Source of the DNA: Martinezella rhizogenes
GTDB lineage: Bacteria; Pseudomonadota; Alphaproteobacteria; Rhizobiales; Rhizobiaceae
DNA length: 64,000 bases
Assembly (NCBI GenBank): GCA_013322215.1
Contig: JAAMEZ010000026.1
Span: forward strand, 1-64,000
Direction: 5' to 3'
Part shown: positions 35,557 to 45,273 of the stretch, piece by piece
Numbering within the stretch: the first letter of the stretch is position 1
How the letters are laid out: each line of letters begins with the position of its first letter
Notes under the pieces: model-generated
Told to the model about the DNA's origin: nothing
Database searches by the model: none
What the model saw: the letters and a program-made list of their open reading frames with translations, nothing else
Translations under genes and position numbers: made by a program

Positions 35557-36129
35557 ATGACGACCCAGCAGAAAAAACCTTCAGCAGCACGCCACGGCTT
35601 CAAGACTGGTGAAGCGATCGTTTATCCGGCCCATGGTGTCGGCACGATCACTGCGATCGAAGAACAAGAAGTCGCAGGCATGAAGCTCGAGCTGTTCGTA
35701 ATCGACTTCGAGAAAGACAAGATGCGCCTGAAGGTGCCGGTGGCCAAGGCCATGAGCATCGGCATGCGTAAGCTTTCCGAGACGGATTTCGTCGAGCGTG
35801 CATTGAAGGTCGTGCAGGGCAAGGCCCGCGTGAAGCGCACTATGTGGTCGCGCCGCGCGCAGGAATACGATGCCAAAATCAATTCCGGCGATCTGATCTC
35901 GATCGCGGAGGTCGTTCGCGATCTCTATCGTGCCGAGAACCAGCCGGAGCAGTCCTATTCCGAACGCCAGCTTTACGAAGCTGCCCTCGATCGCATGGCG
36001 CGCGAAATTGCCGCCGTCAACAAGATGTCGGAAACCGAAGCTGTTCGTCTTGTCGAGGCCAATCTGAACAAGGGTCCGAAGCGCGGCAAGGTCGTTGACG
36101 ACGACGACTCGCAGGACGAAGCCGCATAA
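35557..36129 (+). CDS. CarD/CdnL-family RNA polymerase-binding regulator
   Basis: A 190-residue transcription factor that binds RNA polymerase beta and stabilises open complexes, often at rRNA promoters. The N-terminal RNAP-interaction domain reads FKTGEAIVYPAHGVGTITAIEE, and the helical DNA-binding part includes MWSRRAQEYDAKINSGDL and ERQLYEAALDRMAREIAAVN. The tail is acidic (DDDDSQDEAA). I start at the ATG at 35557 (MTTQQKKPSAAR); a TTG at 35548 has a GGGAG at better spacing and remains possible. A perfect terminator follows. Confidence 0.92.
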   Translation: MTTQQKKPSAARHGFKTGEAIVYPAHGVGTITAIEEQEVAGMKLELFVIDFEKDKMRLKVPVAKAMSIGMRKLSETDFVERALKVVQGKARVKRTMWSRRAQEYDAKINSGDLISIAEVVRDLYRAENQPEQSYSERQLYEAALDRMAREIAAVNKMSETEAVRLVEANLNKGPKRGKVVDDDDSQDEAA

Positions 36130-36152
36130 GGCCAAGGTGCCAATATTGCTTC

Positions 36153-36182
36153 AAAAAACCCGGCCTTCGTGCCGGGTTTTTT
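36153..36182 (+). terminator. Rho-independent terminator of carD
   Basis: AAAAAACCCGGC pairs perfectly with GCCGGGTTTTTT around CTTCGT, ending in a T run, 23 bases after the carD stop. Confidence 0.93.
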
Positions 36183-36537
36183 CTTTGGAACCTTTTCCGT
36201 TCTGCCGCGTTTAAACCTCGTGTTACCGGTCGGTGTGGGTGCGCTCCTGTGGAGAGGGGGTTCCATAAAGGCCGTATTTATAGATGTTCACGAGGACCGG
36301 CCTATGCGTTTTCACTCGAAGCTCCCCGGCGATCTGAAGATGCTTCAATCGTCAGACCCGTTCGATGAGATCGAACTAGACTAGTCATCGATCATCCGGC
36401 GAGCCGGATATCGGTTTCCAATTTGCAATTTCATTCATTGATTTCCATCCAAACAGCGATGTTCGGAAACGATGCTTGCTGCCCTTTTCGTCGACCGCGG
36501 CATAGAGACGATTTGAGGCCGAACCCAGGAGATGCAT
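36183..36537. other. Intergenic region upstream of rpoH2
   Basis: About 355 bases. It includes a 26-codon frame at 36304-36384 that has no ribosome site. A GGAAAC at about 36471 with a CGTC roughly 18 bases on is a weak echo of the EcfG/RpoE2 promoter pattern. AGGAG at 36527-36531 is the rpoH2 ribosome site. Confidence 0.35.
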
Positions 36538-37401
36538 ATGACGAATATGTCTGCAGATCGGCGCATGATCAAAGTTGCGATGGCTGCTCCCTATCTCGAT
36601 CGCGACGAAGAGCACGATCTCGCCATTCGCTGGAAGGACCACGAGGATCGTGGTGCCCGCAATCAGATCGCAACCGCCCATATGCGCCTCGTCATTTCCA
36701 TGGCGGGGAAATTTCGTAATTTCGGATTGCCGATGAGCGATCTGGTGCAGGAAGGTTATGTCGGTCTGCTTGAAGCGGCTGCCCGCTTCGAACCGGAACG
36801 GGAGGTTCGTTTCTCTACCTATGCAAGCTGGTGGATTCGCGCTTCGATCCAGGATTATATCCTGCGCAATTGGTCGATCGTGCGCGGTGGTACGAGTTCC
36901 GCCCAGAAGGCATTGTTCTTCAACCTGCGCCGGCTACGCGCCAAGCTTGCCCGCAGCAATTCCAGCGTCACTGTCCAGTCCATCCATGAGGAAATCGCCG
37001 TCACGCTCGGCGTCAGCCTCGCCGATGTGCAGACGATGGATGCGCGCCTTTCCAGCAGCGATACCTCGCTGCAGGCGCCCTCGATAGCCAGCGATTCCGA
37101 AAGCGCCGAACGCATCGATTTTCTGATCAGCGACGAACCGCTTCCCGATGAGCAGGTCTCCGACATGATCGACGGCGAACGCCGCCGCATCTGGCTCGCA
37201 TCGGCGCTAAAGCATCTCAACGAGCGCGAGATGAAGATCATCCGGGCGCGTCGTCTCGTCGAAGATGGGGCAACGCTCGAGGAACTCGGCGCCGATCTCG
37301 GCATTTCCAAGGAGCGCGTGCGTCAGATCGAAAGCCGCGCCATGGACAAGCTTCGCTCCGCGCTGGTCGATGCCGATCCACGCATGGCAAGCTACGCCTG
37401 A
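36538..37401 (+). CDS. rpoH2: Alternative sigma factor RpoH2
   Basis: A 287-residue heat-shock-type sigma-70 factor. Region 2 includes NQIATAHMRLVISMAGKF, DLVQEGYVGLLEAA and FSTYASWWIRASIQDYILRNW; the RpoH box appears as QKALFFNLRRLR; and region 4 ends with the helix-turn-helix TLEELGADLGISKERVRQIESRA. The adjoining CarD gene and the sequence suit RpoH2 rather than RpoH1; in S. meliloti RpoH2 is controlled by RpoE2 in general stress. I start at 36538 because AGGAG is 6 bases upstream; the ATG at 36532 is too close to it. Confidence 0.92.
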   Translation: MTNMSADRRMIKVAMAAPYLDRDEEHDLAIRWKDHEDRGARNQIATAHMRLVISMAGKFRNFGLPMSDLVQEGYVGLLEAAARFEPEREVRFSTYASWWIRASIQDYILRNWSIVRGGTSSAQKALFFNLRRLRAKLARSNSSVTVQSIHEEIAVTLGVSLADVQTMDARLSSSDTSLQAPSIASDSESAERIDFLISDEPLPDEQVSDMIDGERRRIWLASALKHLNEREMKIIRARRLVEDGATLEELGADLGISKERVRQIESRAMDKLRSALVDADPRMASYA

Positions 37402-37440
37402 GAGATCCCGTCTCCCGGCCGGGGACGGTAACAGCCGCTA

Positions 37441-37527
37441 GAGCGTTTCTGCTTTTCTTTGAATTGCGAAAACGCTCCCTTACGCAATTCCGGACGGAAA
37501 ACCGCTTCGCACTTTTCCTGGAATTGC
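37441..37527. repeat. Paired palindromic repeats between rpoH2 and the protease gene
   Basis: Two adjoining inverted repeats: GAGCGTTT (37441-37448) with AAACGCTC (37470-37477), and GCAATTCC (37484-37491) with GGAATTGC (37520-37527). These sequences are familiar in Rhizobium intergenic regions. They lie between converging genes and may act in transcript-end formation. Confidence 0.75.
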
Positions 37528-37528
37528 T

Positions 37529-39061
37529 CTATTCCGCGATAATCTTGACCTTGTCGCCCGGTGCAATATTTGCGCCGGTCGGCAGGGCATTGATCAGCTT
37601 GAATAGATCGAGCTTGCGGTCGGTGCCCATCATGCGGGCTGCAAGTGTCGTGATCGTATCGCCGGGCTTGACGGTGACGACGCGGACACGCAGCGGCTTC
37701 AGCGAAGCGGCTTCGTCCGGCGTCATATGGCGGAAGCTCGCGCGCAGCACGTTGGCCGTCTGATCGAGCTGGGCGATATTTCCTTTCGGCACCGCCGTCA
37801 GGAAGCGGAAGATTTGCGTGCGATCACGGATCACGGTCACATCGAAATCCCAGCGATCGGCAGAGGCGCGCGCCGTAGCGGCGGGCATGCCGTTGACGGT
37901 GATCGACTTGATCGAGGACGGATCGAGGCCTGTGACCCAGCCGCTGGAAATATAGTTCGTCAGATTCTGGTTCTGCGTGTCGGCAACGCCATCGAAGCGG
38001 ATGGCGATATCGCCGGGGCCGGTCGCCATGACGGCTTCGACCTTGTTGTCGATACGGAAATCGGGCGGCACGTCGAAGCGGATGCCGAGGCCGCCATGCA
38101 GGAAGGTCTGGCCACGCACATAGCCTTCCTCGGGACTGTCGCCATAGAGCAGGCCGTCGATGCCGTTGAGATAATAGTCGCGGCCGGTATCACCGACCTT
38201 GCCTTCCTCGCCGAATTCACGCGCATGCGCCTTGGCAAGGTCGATGCGCTGTGGCGTGCTCGGATGGCTTGAAAGGAAGTCCAGGCTCTGGTCCACGTCG
38301 GAATTGGCCGACATGAAGCGGCTGTAGTCCTCCATCGCGTTCAGGAAGCGAGCGGCGGCATAAGGATCGTAGCCGGCTTGGCCGAGCGTTCGGATGCCGA
38401 TCTCGTCGGCCTGCAGCTCCTGCTGGCGCGAGAAGGCGGCAAGACGCAGCTTGCCGCGGGCAAGCGCCTGCTTGCCGGCGAGATCGCTCGACAAAACTTC
38501 GGCGACGACGCGGCTGGCGATGACTTCGGCTTCTTCGCGCTTCTGCCGCTCGATGCCGTGATTGGCTGTCACATGCGCCATTTCATGTGCCAGCACGGCA
38601 GCGACTTCGGAAGCGTCATTGGCAAGCGCCAAGAGACCGCGTGTGACATAGAGATAGCCGCCCGGCAGCGCGAATGCGTTGATCGAGGGGGAGTTGAGAA
38701 TGGTGATGCGGTAGGACTGCTGCGGATTTTCCGACACGCTGGTCAAGGCGCCGGCGATGCGGGCAACGAGCCGCTCGGTCTTGGCATCCTTATATTCGCC
38801 GCCATAGCTTGCAAGAATGCGCGGATGCTCGCGAGCGCCCATCTGCGCGCGCGGATCGTTCTTCTGCACCTCGGAAACGATCTGCGGATTGGCGGAGGGG
38901 GAAACGCTCGGCTGATAGGATTGGTCCAGCACCGTCTGGCAGCTGTTCAATATCATTGCGGCTGCAAGGAAGGGGACAAAGCGGCGCAAACGGGCTGCGA
39001 CGGTCGCGCTGATCCTTCGTTCTGCTCGCTTGCTCTGCTTCAGGACTTGTATCCTACTCAT
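37529..39061 (-). CDS. Periplasmic M48-family metalloprotease with LysM-like C-terminus
   Basis: A 510-residue exported zinc protease like BepA/YfgC that cares for outer-membrane proteins. An N-terminal lipobox LNSC follows a hydrophobic stretch (VPFLAAAMI). The M48 zinc motif is VLAHEMAHVTANHG, with the third ligand in ELQADEIG. The last 50 residues (VTVKPGDTITTLAARMMG, then NIAPGDKVKIIAE) look like a LysM peptidoglycan-binding module. The start at 39061 (MSRIQVLKQ) gives a sensible signal region; the frame is open to 39133. Confidence 0.88.
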   Translation of the reverse strand: MSRIQVLKQSKRAERRISATVAARLRRFVPFLAAAMILNSCQTVLDQSYQPSVSPSANPQIVSEVQKNDPRAQMGAREHPRILASYGGEYKDAKTERLVARIAGALTSVSENPQQSYRITILNSPSINAFALPGGYLYVTRGLLALANDASEVAAVLAHEMAHVTANHGIERQKREEAEVIASRVVAEVLSSDLAGKQALARGKLRLAAFSRQQELQADEIGIRTLGQAGYDPYAAARFLNAMEDYSRFMSANSDVDQSLDFLSSHPSTPQRIDLAKAHAREFGEEGKVGDTGRDYYLNGIDGLLYGDSPEEGYVRGQTFLHGGLGIRFDVPPDFRIDNKVEAVMATGPGDIAIRFDGVADTQNQNLTNYISSGWVTGLDPSSIKSITVNGMPAATARASADRWDFDVTVIRDRTQIFRFLTAVPKGNIAQLDQTANVLRASFRHMTPDEAASLKPLRVRVVTVKPGDTITTLAARMMGTDRKLDLFKLINALPTGANIAPGDKVKIIAE

Positions 39062-39331
39062 TTCGCTGTCATGCCGGCTCGGCGCCAAATCCGGTTGATC
39101 GTTACCGGGCCGATCATCGTCGCGCGCCGACAAAGGTTACTTCCGCCCCCATCGATCCGCATTTACCCGGATGGTCTCCACCCCTTGCTGTAGCCGATTT
39201 TGGCACCGGTTGCATAGCGAGACTCCGTTTAAATGTGGCGGCGTTGTATTTTAGCAAGCATTCCCCAGGACTTTCAGCCGCTTGCCGCGACGAAATTAAG
39301 GCAAAATCGGCGACAAGATGCTGCGGCGCAA

Positions 39332-40078
39332 TCAATGCCGCAGAAATGTGGTCAATGCGGGAATGCCGTCCGTCTCCAGGAAAGTCCCGATGGGAGCGGC
39401 GAGCTTGATCATGCCGCCATCGATGAAGACGGCATGGTCGGCAAGACGCCGCACTTCGGCCGGATCATGCGAGACGATCAGTACCGTATTGCCGGTTTCG
39501 CGATGCAGGGTCTTCAGGAGTTCGACCATGCCGGAGCGCAGGCCGGGATCGAGGGCGGCAAAAGGCTCGTCCAGCAACAGGATCGGCTTGTCGCGCACCA
39601 GCGCCCGGGCGAAGGCGGCCCGTTGCCGCTCGCCGCCGGAGAGCGTTCCCGGCTTGCGCTTCTCGAAGTCCGGCAGTCCAACGCGCACCAAGGCTTCCGA
39701 GACCCTATGCCGGTCATGAGCTGAGAGTTTCAGGGATGGGCTGATACCGAGACCGACATTGGTGAAGAGGTCGAGATGGGCAAAGAGGTTGTTGTCCTGG
39801 AAGACAAGCGATACCGGTCGTTCGGCGGGGTGCAGGCCGGTCACGTCTTGTCCGGCGAGCACAATGCGGCCGCGGTCGGGCTGTTCGAAGCCGGCTAGCA
39901 AATTGAGGAAGGTCGATTTTCCTGATCCGGAAGGTCCGGCGACGGCGATAATCTTGCCCTGCGGCAATGTGCAGTCGAAGCGGAAGTCATGCGTGCCGAG
40001 GCGCAGTTCGACGCCGGCCATGGCGATGCCCTGTTCCTTCATGTCCCTGCCATCATCCATTTCGCCTGCTTTCGTCAT
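39332..40078 (-). CDS. thiQ: Thiamine ABC transporter ATP-binding protein ThiQ
   Basis: The 248-residue ATPase of the ThiBPQ thiamine/TPP importer. Walker [10 protein letters not shown] is near residue 49, Q-loop [20 protein letters not shown] near 93 (the LFAHL form is typical of ThiQ), signature LSGGERQR near 146, and Walker [13 protein letters not shown] near 167. The frame overlaps the thiP stop by 26 bases; starts at 40060 (MDDGRD) or later are also possible. It is last in the operon. Confidence 0.93.
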   Translation of the reverse strand: MTKAGEMDDGRDMKEQGIAMAGVELRLGTHDFRFDCTLPQGKIIAVAGPSGSGKSTFLNLLAGFEQPDRGRIVLAGQDVTGLHPAERPVSLVFQDNNLFAHLDLFTNVGLGISPSLKLSAHDRHRVSEALVRVGLPDFEKRKPGTLSGGERQRAAFARALVRDKPILLLDEPFAALDPGLRSGMVELLKTLHRETGNTVLIVSHDPAEVRRLADHAVFIDGGMIKLAAPIGTFLETDGIPALTTFLRH

Positions 40079-41690
40079 CGCGTACGCTTTGACCGGCTGT
40101 GCCGGCCATGGTCAAGAGAAGGCAGACCAGGCCGAGGATCAAGGCGTATCCGTCGGCATCGTTGGTACGGTAGCTGCCGAGCTTGCTGTAGACCAGCCAG
40201 GGGAGGGTCATCAGGCTGTCGGAGCCGAAGAGCGCCACGGCGCCGAGATCGCCGAGCGACAGGGCCATGGCGAAGGAGAGCGCCGTGAAGAACGGTTTGC
40301 GCAAACCCGGCCAATCGATCAGGCGAAGGCGGGCACTGCCGTGAAGTCCGAGGCTTGCCGCCAGCCGCTCGGTGCGAAGGCGATGCACCGTATGGGCTGG
40401 CTCGATGACACGGATGACGAAGGGCAGCGCCATCAGTGCATTGATGATCACGATCAGAAGAGCGGCGAAACGGCTGGGATCGCCCAATGGCCGCAGCGCC
40501 AGGAACCAGCCCGTCGCCAGCACGATCGGCGGCACCAGCAGGATGAGCGAAGAGCTTGCGCTTAACGCGATCGCCAGGCCACGCAGGCTGAAGGTTTTGC
40601 GGCGATCTGCCGATATCACCGAGCGGGCGCGAATGATCGCAAAGGATAGCAGAACGGCCAGAAGGCCGGCAGCGAGCGCGATCGCCAGGCTTGTAGCGAC
40701 CGCCTGCAGGAAGATCGGCTGGCCGATGAGCTTCAAGAGATTTGCCTCGAGGCCGGTCACTACGACCGAAGCGAGCGGCAGGCCGAGAAAGAGTGTGGCC
40801 GCCGACAGCATGATGGCGTCGACCCATCGTGCAGCCGCTCTCTGCCCATCGATGCGTCGCAGGGCGCGGCCGCTGGTGAGCCCGTGATCGTCCGGTGCGC
40901 GAAACAGCGTCATGGCGCCAAGGATGACGAGAGTGACGGCGATTTGCAGCAGCGACAGCAACACGGCGCGGGCAGGATCGAAATCGAAACGGAGCGCCTG
41001 ATAGATCGCCACCTCCAGCGTCGTTGCGGCGGGGCCGCCGCCGAGGATCAGGACCAGCGTGAAGCTGGTGGCGCAGAGCATGAAGATCAGGCCGGCAATG
41101 CCGGGAATGAGGCCGCGCAGGATAGGCCATTCGATGAAGCGAAAGACCGAGGCAGGCCGCATGCCGAGCCCGCCGGCCACGAGCCAATATTCCGCCGGCA
41201 CGCGCTCCAGCCCGGCAAGCATCAGCCGGCAGGCGAGCGGCATGTTGAAGAAGACATGCGCAAGCAGGATGCCGGCAAGACCATAAATGCTGACGGGTTG
41301 CGACAGGCCGAGGGCGGCGAGCATCTGGTTGAGCAGCCCCTGCCGGCCCCATATGCCGAGCAGGCCAAGGGCGCCGATCAGGACAGGCAGGCCCATCGGC
41401 ACGGCCATCAGCCGGATCAGCCACAGCCGGCCGGGAAAGCGCGGCTGGCGGGCCAATGCTCGGGCAACGGGTATGGCGAGGGCGACGGAGAGCAGCGTCG
41501 ACAGCGCCGCCTGCAGCAGTGTGAACCGCAGGACGCGTAGCAGGTAAGGGTCGGTCAGCGAGGTATCACCGCCGGATTCGATGCCGGCGGTGAGCAGGGT
41601 GAGCACGGCGATCCCGACGAAGAGTGCGATGCCGGCGAGGCTAAATGCCCCGCCGGAAATGGCACGTCGTCGTTCGGGTGCCGTGAGCAT
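40053..41690 (-). CDS. thiP: Thiamine ABC transporter permease ThiP
   Basis: A 545-residue inner-membrane permease with two fused permease domains of about six helices each, the layout of ThiP. EAA-type loops that contact ThiQ appear as [20 protein letters not shown] near 176 and [20 protein letters not shown] near 450. It follows thiB by 10 bases. Thiamine or its phosphates are the expected cargo, supported by the TPP riboswitch upstream. Confidence 0.93.
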   Translation of the reverse strand: MLTAPERRRAISGGAFSLAGIALFVGIAVLTLLTAGIESGGDTSLTDPYLLRVLRFTLLQAALSTLLSVALAIPVARALARQPRFPGRLWLIRLMAVPMGLPVLIGALGLLGIWGRQGLLNQMLAALGLSQPVSIYGLAGILLAHVFFNMPLACRLMLAGLERVPAEYWLVAGGLGMRPASVFRFIEWPILRGLIPGIAGLIFMLCATSFTLVLILGGGPAATTLEVAIYQALRFDFDPARAVLLSLLQIAVTLVILGAMTLFRAPDDHGLTSGRALRRIDGQRAAARWVDAIMLSAATLFLGLPLASVVVTGLEANLLKLIGQPIFLQAVATSLAIALAAGLLAVLLSFAIIRARSVISADRRKTFSLRGLAIALSASSSLILLVPPIVLATGWFLALRPLGDPSRFAALLIVIINALMALPFVIRVIEPAHTVHRLRTERLAASLGLHGSARLRLIDWPGLRKPFFTALSFAMALSLGDLGAVALFGSDSLMTLPWLVYSKLGSYRTNDADGYALILGLVCLLLTMAGTAGQSVRDDESRRNG

Positions 41691-41700
41691 GATCAGGACG

Positions 41701-42729
41701 TCAGTTGCCGCTGGTGGCGGTCAGCCATTCGTCGATCCAGGCCTTGCGGTTCTTGTCGACGTCGGCAGGGCTCATCAGGAAGGTCTTCGACGGCACCACG
41801 AGCTTGCTGAAGGCGTCCGGCAGCGGCGCGGAAGTGGCCGAGGCCGGCATCATCCAGTTGCTTGTCGGGATGATGTCTTGGAAGCCGGGGGAAACCATGA
41901 ACTTCAGGAAGTCGCGGGCAAGCTCCTTGTTCGGCGAGGCCTTGATGAGGCCGGCGACCTCGATCTGGATATAGTGCCCTTCCGAAAAGGCGGCTGCCTG
42001 ATAGCGGTCGGTTTTGTCCTCGATCATGTGGTAGGCCGGCGATGTCGTGTAGGAGAGCACCATCGGTGCCTCGCCCTTGGTGAAGAGATCATAGGCTTCC
42101 GACCAGCCAGGCGTCACCGTCAGGATGCGGCCTTTGAGCTTTGCCCAGGCATCGGCCGCCTTGTCGCCATAGATCGATTTGACCCAGAGCAGCAGGCCGA
42201 GGCCCGGCGTCGAGGTGCGGGGATCTTCGATGACGATCTTCTGGGCGGGATCGCCTTCGACGAGATCCTTCATGCTCTTAGGCGGATTCTTGACGGTCTG
42301 GCTGTCGTAGATCACGGCGAAATGGCCGTAGTCGTAGGGTACGAAGACATCATCCTTGAAGCCACCGGGAACCTTGAGGGCCGAGGTGTCGACGCCGCTC
42401 ACATCGAAGAGGCCGGTATCCTTCGCTTCATCGACGAGATTGGTGTCGAGGCCGAGGACGACATCGGCCTTGGTGCCTGTACCTTCCAGCTTCAGACGCG
42501 ACAGAAGCGCGACGCCGTCGGTGACGGCGACGTAATTGACCGTGCAGCCGCAGGTCTTTTCGAAGGCAGCTTTGACCTTGGCGCCCGGACCCCAATCGGC
42601 GGTGAAGCTCTCATAGGTGTAGATAGTCAGGGTCTTGTCGGCTGCAGCGGCAGGCTGTGCGGCCAGAAAGGCCGTTCCGGCGGCAAGCGCCAGGCCGGCG
42701 AAAAATGACAATGGCGAACGGTTGTGCAT
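41701..42729 (-). CDS. thiB: Periplasmic thiamine-binding protein ThiB
   Basis: A 342-residue solute-binding protein with a signal peptide ending near residue 29 ([10 protein letters not shown]). Family sequence includes [43 protein letters not shown] and the thiamine-contacting SYTTSPAYH with aromatic residues. It delivers thiamine or TPP to ThiP. AGGAGG lies upstream of its ATG, within a hairpin described for the riboswitch. First gene of thiBPQ. Confidence 0.95.
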   Translation of the reverse strand: MHNRSPLSFFAGLALAAGTAFLAAQPAAAADKTLTIYTYESFTADWGPGAKVKAAFEKTCGCTVNYVAVTDGVALLSRLKLEGTGTKADVVLGLDTNLVDEAKDTGLFDVSGVDTSALKVPGGFKDDVFVPYDYGHFAVIYDSQTVKNPPKSMKDLVEGDPAQKIVIEDPRTSTPGLGLLLWVKSIYGDKAADAWAKLKGRILTVTPGWSEAYDLFTKGEAPMVLSYTTSPAYHMIEDKTDRYQAAAFSEGHYIQIEVAGLIKASPNKELARDFLKFMVSPGFQDIIPTSNWMMPASATSAPLPDAFSKLVVPSKTFLMSPADVDKNRKAWIDEWLTATSGN

Positions 42730-42731
42730 GG

Positions 42732-42776
42732 TAGCGCCTCCTCTTTGGTTTCGTCTTGAAGGGGAAAAGGGCGCTA
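42732..42776 (-). promoter_or_regulatory. Hairpin sequestering the thiB ribosome site
   Basis: TAGCGCC (42776-42770 on the minus strand) pairs with GGCGCTA (42738-42732), the latter overlapping the AGGAGGCGC ribosome site just before thiB. It lies directly after the TPP aptamer, so it is the likely expression platform acting on translation. Confidence 0.6.
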
Positions 42777-42787
42777 TGATTTCGTCA

Positions 42788-42893
42788 CGCGTCTAATCCC
42801 TCCGCCGGTGTTAGCCGGATCAGGTTCCGCGGGTTGGCCGGTCAAAGCCTCTCAGCCGGATGTCCGAAAGGACATAAGGCACCCCGTTAGAGC
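42788..42893 (-). promoter_or_regulatory. TPP riboswitch (THI box)
   Basis: On the minus strand the aptamer shows the conserved blocks ACGGGGTGCC, GGCTGAGA, ACCCGCGGAACCTGATCCGG, and CGGCGGAGGGATTAGACG in order. It ends about 60 bases before thiB. With TPP bound, thiBPQ expression should fall. Confidence 0.95.
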
Positions 42894-42967
42894 GTTGGCA
42901 GATTTAGCCTTGTGACGAAGGGATGACAAGGGAAATGATTCCCTTGCCGATTGCAGGCCGGAGGAGC

Positions 42968-44506
42968 TTACTCGGCGGCGTGCGCGGCGGCCGTCGGGCT
43001 GTCGAATTTCTTCGCCGCACCGGGGAGCTGGACGTTCTTCAGCGTCAGCGAGGTCAGGAGGCCGATGAGGCAGATGCCCGCGGCCGTCATGAACAGCGGG
43101 CTGAAGGCGCTCACATAGGCGTTGGCGACGGCCTCGCGGGTTGCTTCCGGCAATGCGGCCATCATCTTCGGTGTCAGCTGTTCGATATCGGATACGCCGG
43201 CGATGGAGATTCCGACATTGCCGAGCTTGGCGGCGATGATGGCGCCGTAGATGGAGATGGCGATGGAGGCGCCGCCCATGCGCGAGAGCGTGACAGCGCC
43301 GGTTGCTGCACCGACGTCCCGGGCAGCGGCTGCATTCTGCACGCCGATGACGGGCACCTGCTGGGCAAGACCGATGCCGATGCCGTGCAGCAGCATCAGG
43401 CCGCCGATGAAGACGATGGGCGTGCCGGCAGGCATGAAGGCGAGCGAGCCGAATGCGATGGCACTGCAGGCAGCACTTGCGACGGCGAAGGGCTTGTAGC
43501 GGCCCCTCGCGGCGATCAGTCGTCCGGCCGAGAGCGAACCGCAGACGATGCCGCCGGTCAGGAGAATGAACAGCAGCCCGGCCATCGAGGGCGAAAGGCC
43601 CGTCGTCGTCTGCAGGAAGAGCGCGAAATAATTCACCATACCGATGGCGACGGCGCCGCTGGTGATCGAGATGATCAGCAGAAGGCCGAATGTCGGATTG
43701 CGAAACAGTGTCATCGGCACGATGGGCTCTGGTGCGCGGCGCTCGATGAAGACCCAGGCGACGGCGCAGATCACGCCGAAGGCGATGATGCCGAGACATT
43801 GCGGCGACAGCAACGATCCGAAGAGTTCGGTACCGTCGGCGGCAAGCACGATGCTCGTCGTCGTCAGCGCAAGGACGATCGCGCCAGCATAGTCGATCTT
43901 CGGTCGGCGAGCCGGCTTGCGATAGGGAAGCATGGTGGCAAGGCCGGCCAGCACGATAAAGCCGATCGGCACATTGACGAGGAAGATGGAGCGCCAGCCG
44001 AAGAGATCGCTCATCGTGCCGCCGAGAACGGGGCCGATGGCGCCCGACGCCATGAGCACGAGGCTCGAATAGCTCTGGTAGCGGGCACGTTCCCGCGGCT
44101 CGAACAGATCGGCATTGACGGCGAAGATCGACACGAGGATACCGCCGCCGCCGAGGCCCTGAAGGACGCGGGCGGCGATCAGCGTATCCATCGAAACGGC
44201 GAGGCCGCAGACGGCGGAGCCGATGGTGAAGATGGCGATCGCCGTCATCATCACATATTTGCGGCCGAAGAGATCGCCGAGCTTGCCGTAAACGGGCATG
44301 ACGGCGGAAAGGGAGAGAAGATAGGCCGATCCGATCCAGCCGAAGCGCTCAAGATGGCCGAACTCACCGACGATCGTCGGCAGTGCCGTCGAGACGATCT
44401 GGTTATCGAGCGTTGCCATGAACATGGCAGTCATCAGAAACAGGAAAAGGATAAGCCGCCGCTTATGATCCGCCACGAGCGGCGCGAAGGTTGTCTGCAT
44501 GTCCAT
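42968..44506 (-). CDS. DHA2-family (14-TM) MFS drug efflux transporter
   Basis: A 512-residue inner-membrane proton antiporter of the EmrB/QacA type. Marks are the early TLDNQIVSTALPTIVGEFG (motif D1), KLGDLFGRKYVM (motif A) and VLQGLGGGGILVSIFAV (motif B), followed by about 14 helices. No periplasmic adaptor gene is attached. The start is 44506 (MDMQTTF) or 44500; the frame is open much further, over the promoter, but without family sequence. A MarR gene diverges from it, suggesting local repression. Confidence 0.88.
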   Translation of the reverse strand: MDMQTTFAPLVADHKRRLILFLFLMTAMFMATLDNQIVSTALPTIVGEFGHLERFGWIGSAYLLSLSAVMPVYGKLGDLFGRKYVMMTAIAIFTIGSAVCGLAVSMDTLIAARVLQGLGGGGILVSIFAVNADLFEPRERARYQSYSSLVLMASGAIGPVLGGTMSDLFGWRSIFLVNVPIGFIVLAGLATMLPYRKPARRPKIDYAGAIVLALTTTSIVLAADGTELFGSLLSPQCLGIIAFGVICAVAWVFIERRAPEPIVPMTLFRNPTFGLLLIISITSGAVAIGMVNYFALFLQTTTGLSPSMAGLLFILLTGGIVCGSLSAGRLIAARGRYKPFAVASAACSAIAFGSLAFMPAGTPIVFIGGLMLLHGIGIGLAQQVPVIGVQNAAAARDVGAATGAVTLSRMGGASIAISIYGAIIAAKLGNVGISIAGVSDIEQLTPKMMAALPEATREAVANAYVSAFSPLFMTAAGICLIGLLTSLTLKNVQLPGAAKKFDSPTAAAHAAE

Positions 44507-44584
44507 GGGGCAGGAAATCCGAGCTTGGCCGAAACGCTGCGCGGTCGATCGAATGCGCGGGACGCTCCGGTTTTCATAGTTGAG

Positions 44585-44621
44585 ATATATGTGCCAATAG
44601 CATATAATTGTCAATGACAGG
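44585..44621. promoter_or_regulatory. Divergent efflux/MarR promoter and candidate operator
   Basis: On the minus strand TTGACA (44614-44609) and ATATAT (44590-44585) form a good promoter for the efflux gene. A short dyad TGTCA-A-TGACA overlaps the -35 (about 44609-44619), a sensible site for the divergent MarR protein. Confidence 0.55.
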
Positions 44622-44673
44622 TGAATGCTGTTTGCATGTTTTATTTGTTTTCTGCCTCTGATATGGTGGAAAG

Positions 44674-45201
44674 ATGACATCTGCGACCAATACACGTGAA
44701 GTTGAAGCCCAGGCCCAGACCGATGATGAGAATCTGCTGCGCATCGGCCATGCGATGACGCGCATGCGTCTGCTGACGGGGCGCCGCATGATCGGCAGGC
44801 TTGCCATCCAGAGCGTGGCGCCAGGGCTCGAGCTTTCGCATCTCGATGTGCTCGATGTCGTCAGGCGGGCGGAGGCGACGGGTGAAGTTACCGTCGGTAC
44901 CATCGCCGAGATGCTGCGCATCGATCCCTCGCGAGCAAGCCGTATCGTTGCCGACATGGTGACGCGCGGCGTGTTGCGGCGCAAGGCATCGCAGGCGGAT
45001 GCGCGGCGCATCGTGGTGGTGCTCACCGCTCTCGGGCAAAGATTGCTGTCGGAAATCCAGGCACAGAAATATTCTGTCATCGGCAGCATCTTTGCCGACT
45101 GGACGCCGGAGGAGATCGAGAGCTTCTCGCTGCTGTTCGACCGTTACGTCAGTGGCTACGAGCAGGTTTTCCAGGCGCGCATCAAGGAAACGGACGACTG
45201 A
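44674..45201 (+). CDS. MarR-family transcriptional regulator
   Basis: A 175-residue winged-helix repressor. The DNA-binding part reads TVGTIAEMLRIDPSRASRIVADMVTRGVLRRKASQADARR, with the Asp/Arg wing typical of MarR. Helices on both sides form the dimer interface. It diverges from the DHA2 efflux gene by 170 bases, and likely controls that gene in response to a small ligand. The ATG has GGAAAG upstream. Confidence 0.88.
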   Translation: MTSATNTREVEAQAQTDDENLLRIGHAMTRMRLLTGRRMIGRLAIQSVAPGLELSHLDVLDVVRRAEATGEVTVGTIAEMLRIDPSRASRIVADMVTRGVLRRKASQADARRIVVVLTALGQRLLSEIQAQKYSVIGSIFADWTPEEIESFSLLFDRYVSGYEQVFQARIKETDD

Positions 45202-45273
45202 GCCGTCGCGGCAGCCGTTCTTGCCTATGGTGCTCTTCCCTAGGGATATGACTTTGCGCTATGGGCTTGCCTC

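Noticed and set aside
36304..36384. 26-codon frame before rpoH2
   Set aside because: No ribosome site, no conservation evidence and no functional signature.
42923..44617. 564-codon plus-strand frame
   Set aside because: Antisense to the DHA2 efflux gene; no recognisable protein features.
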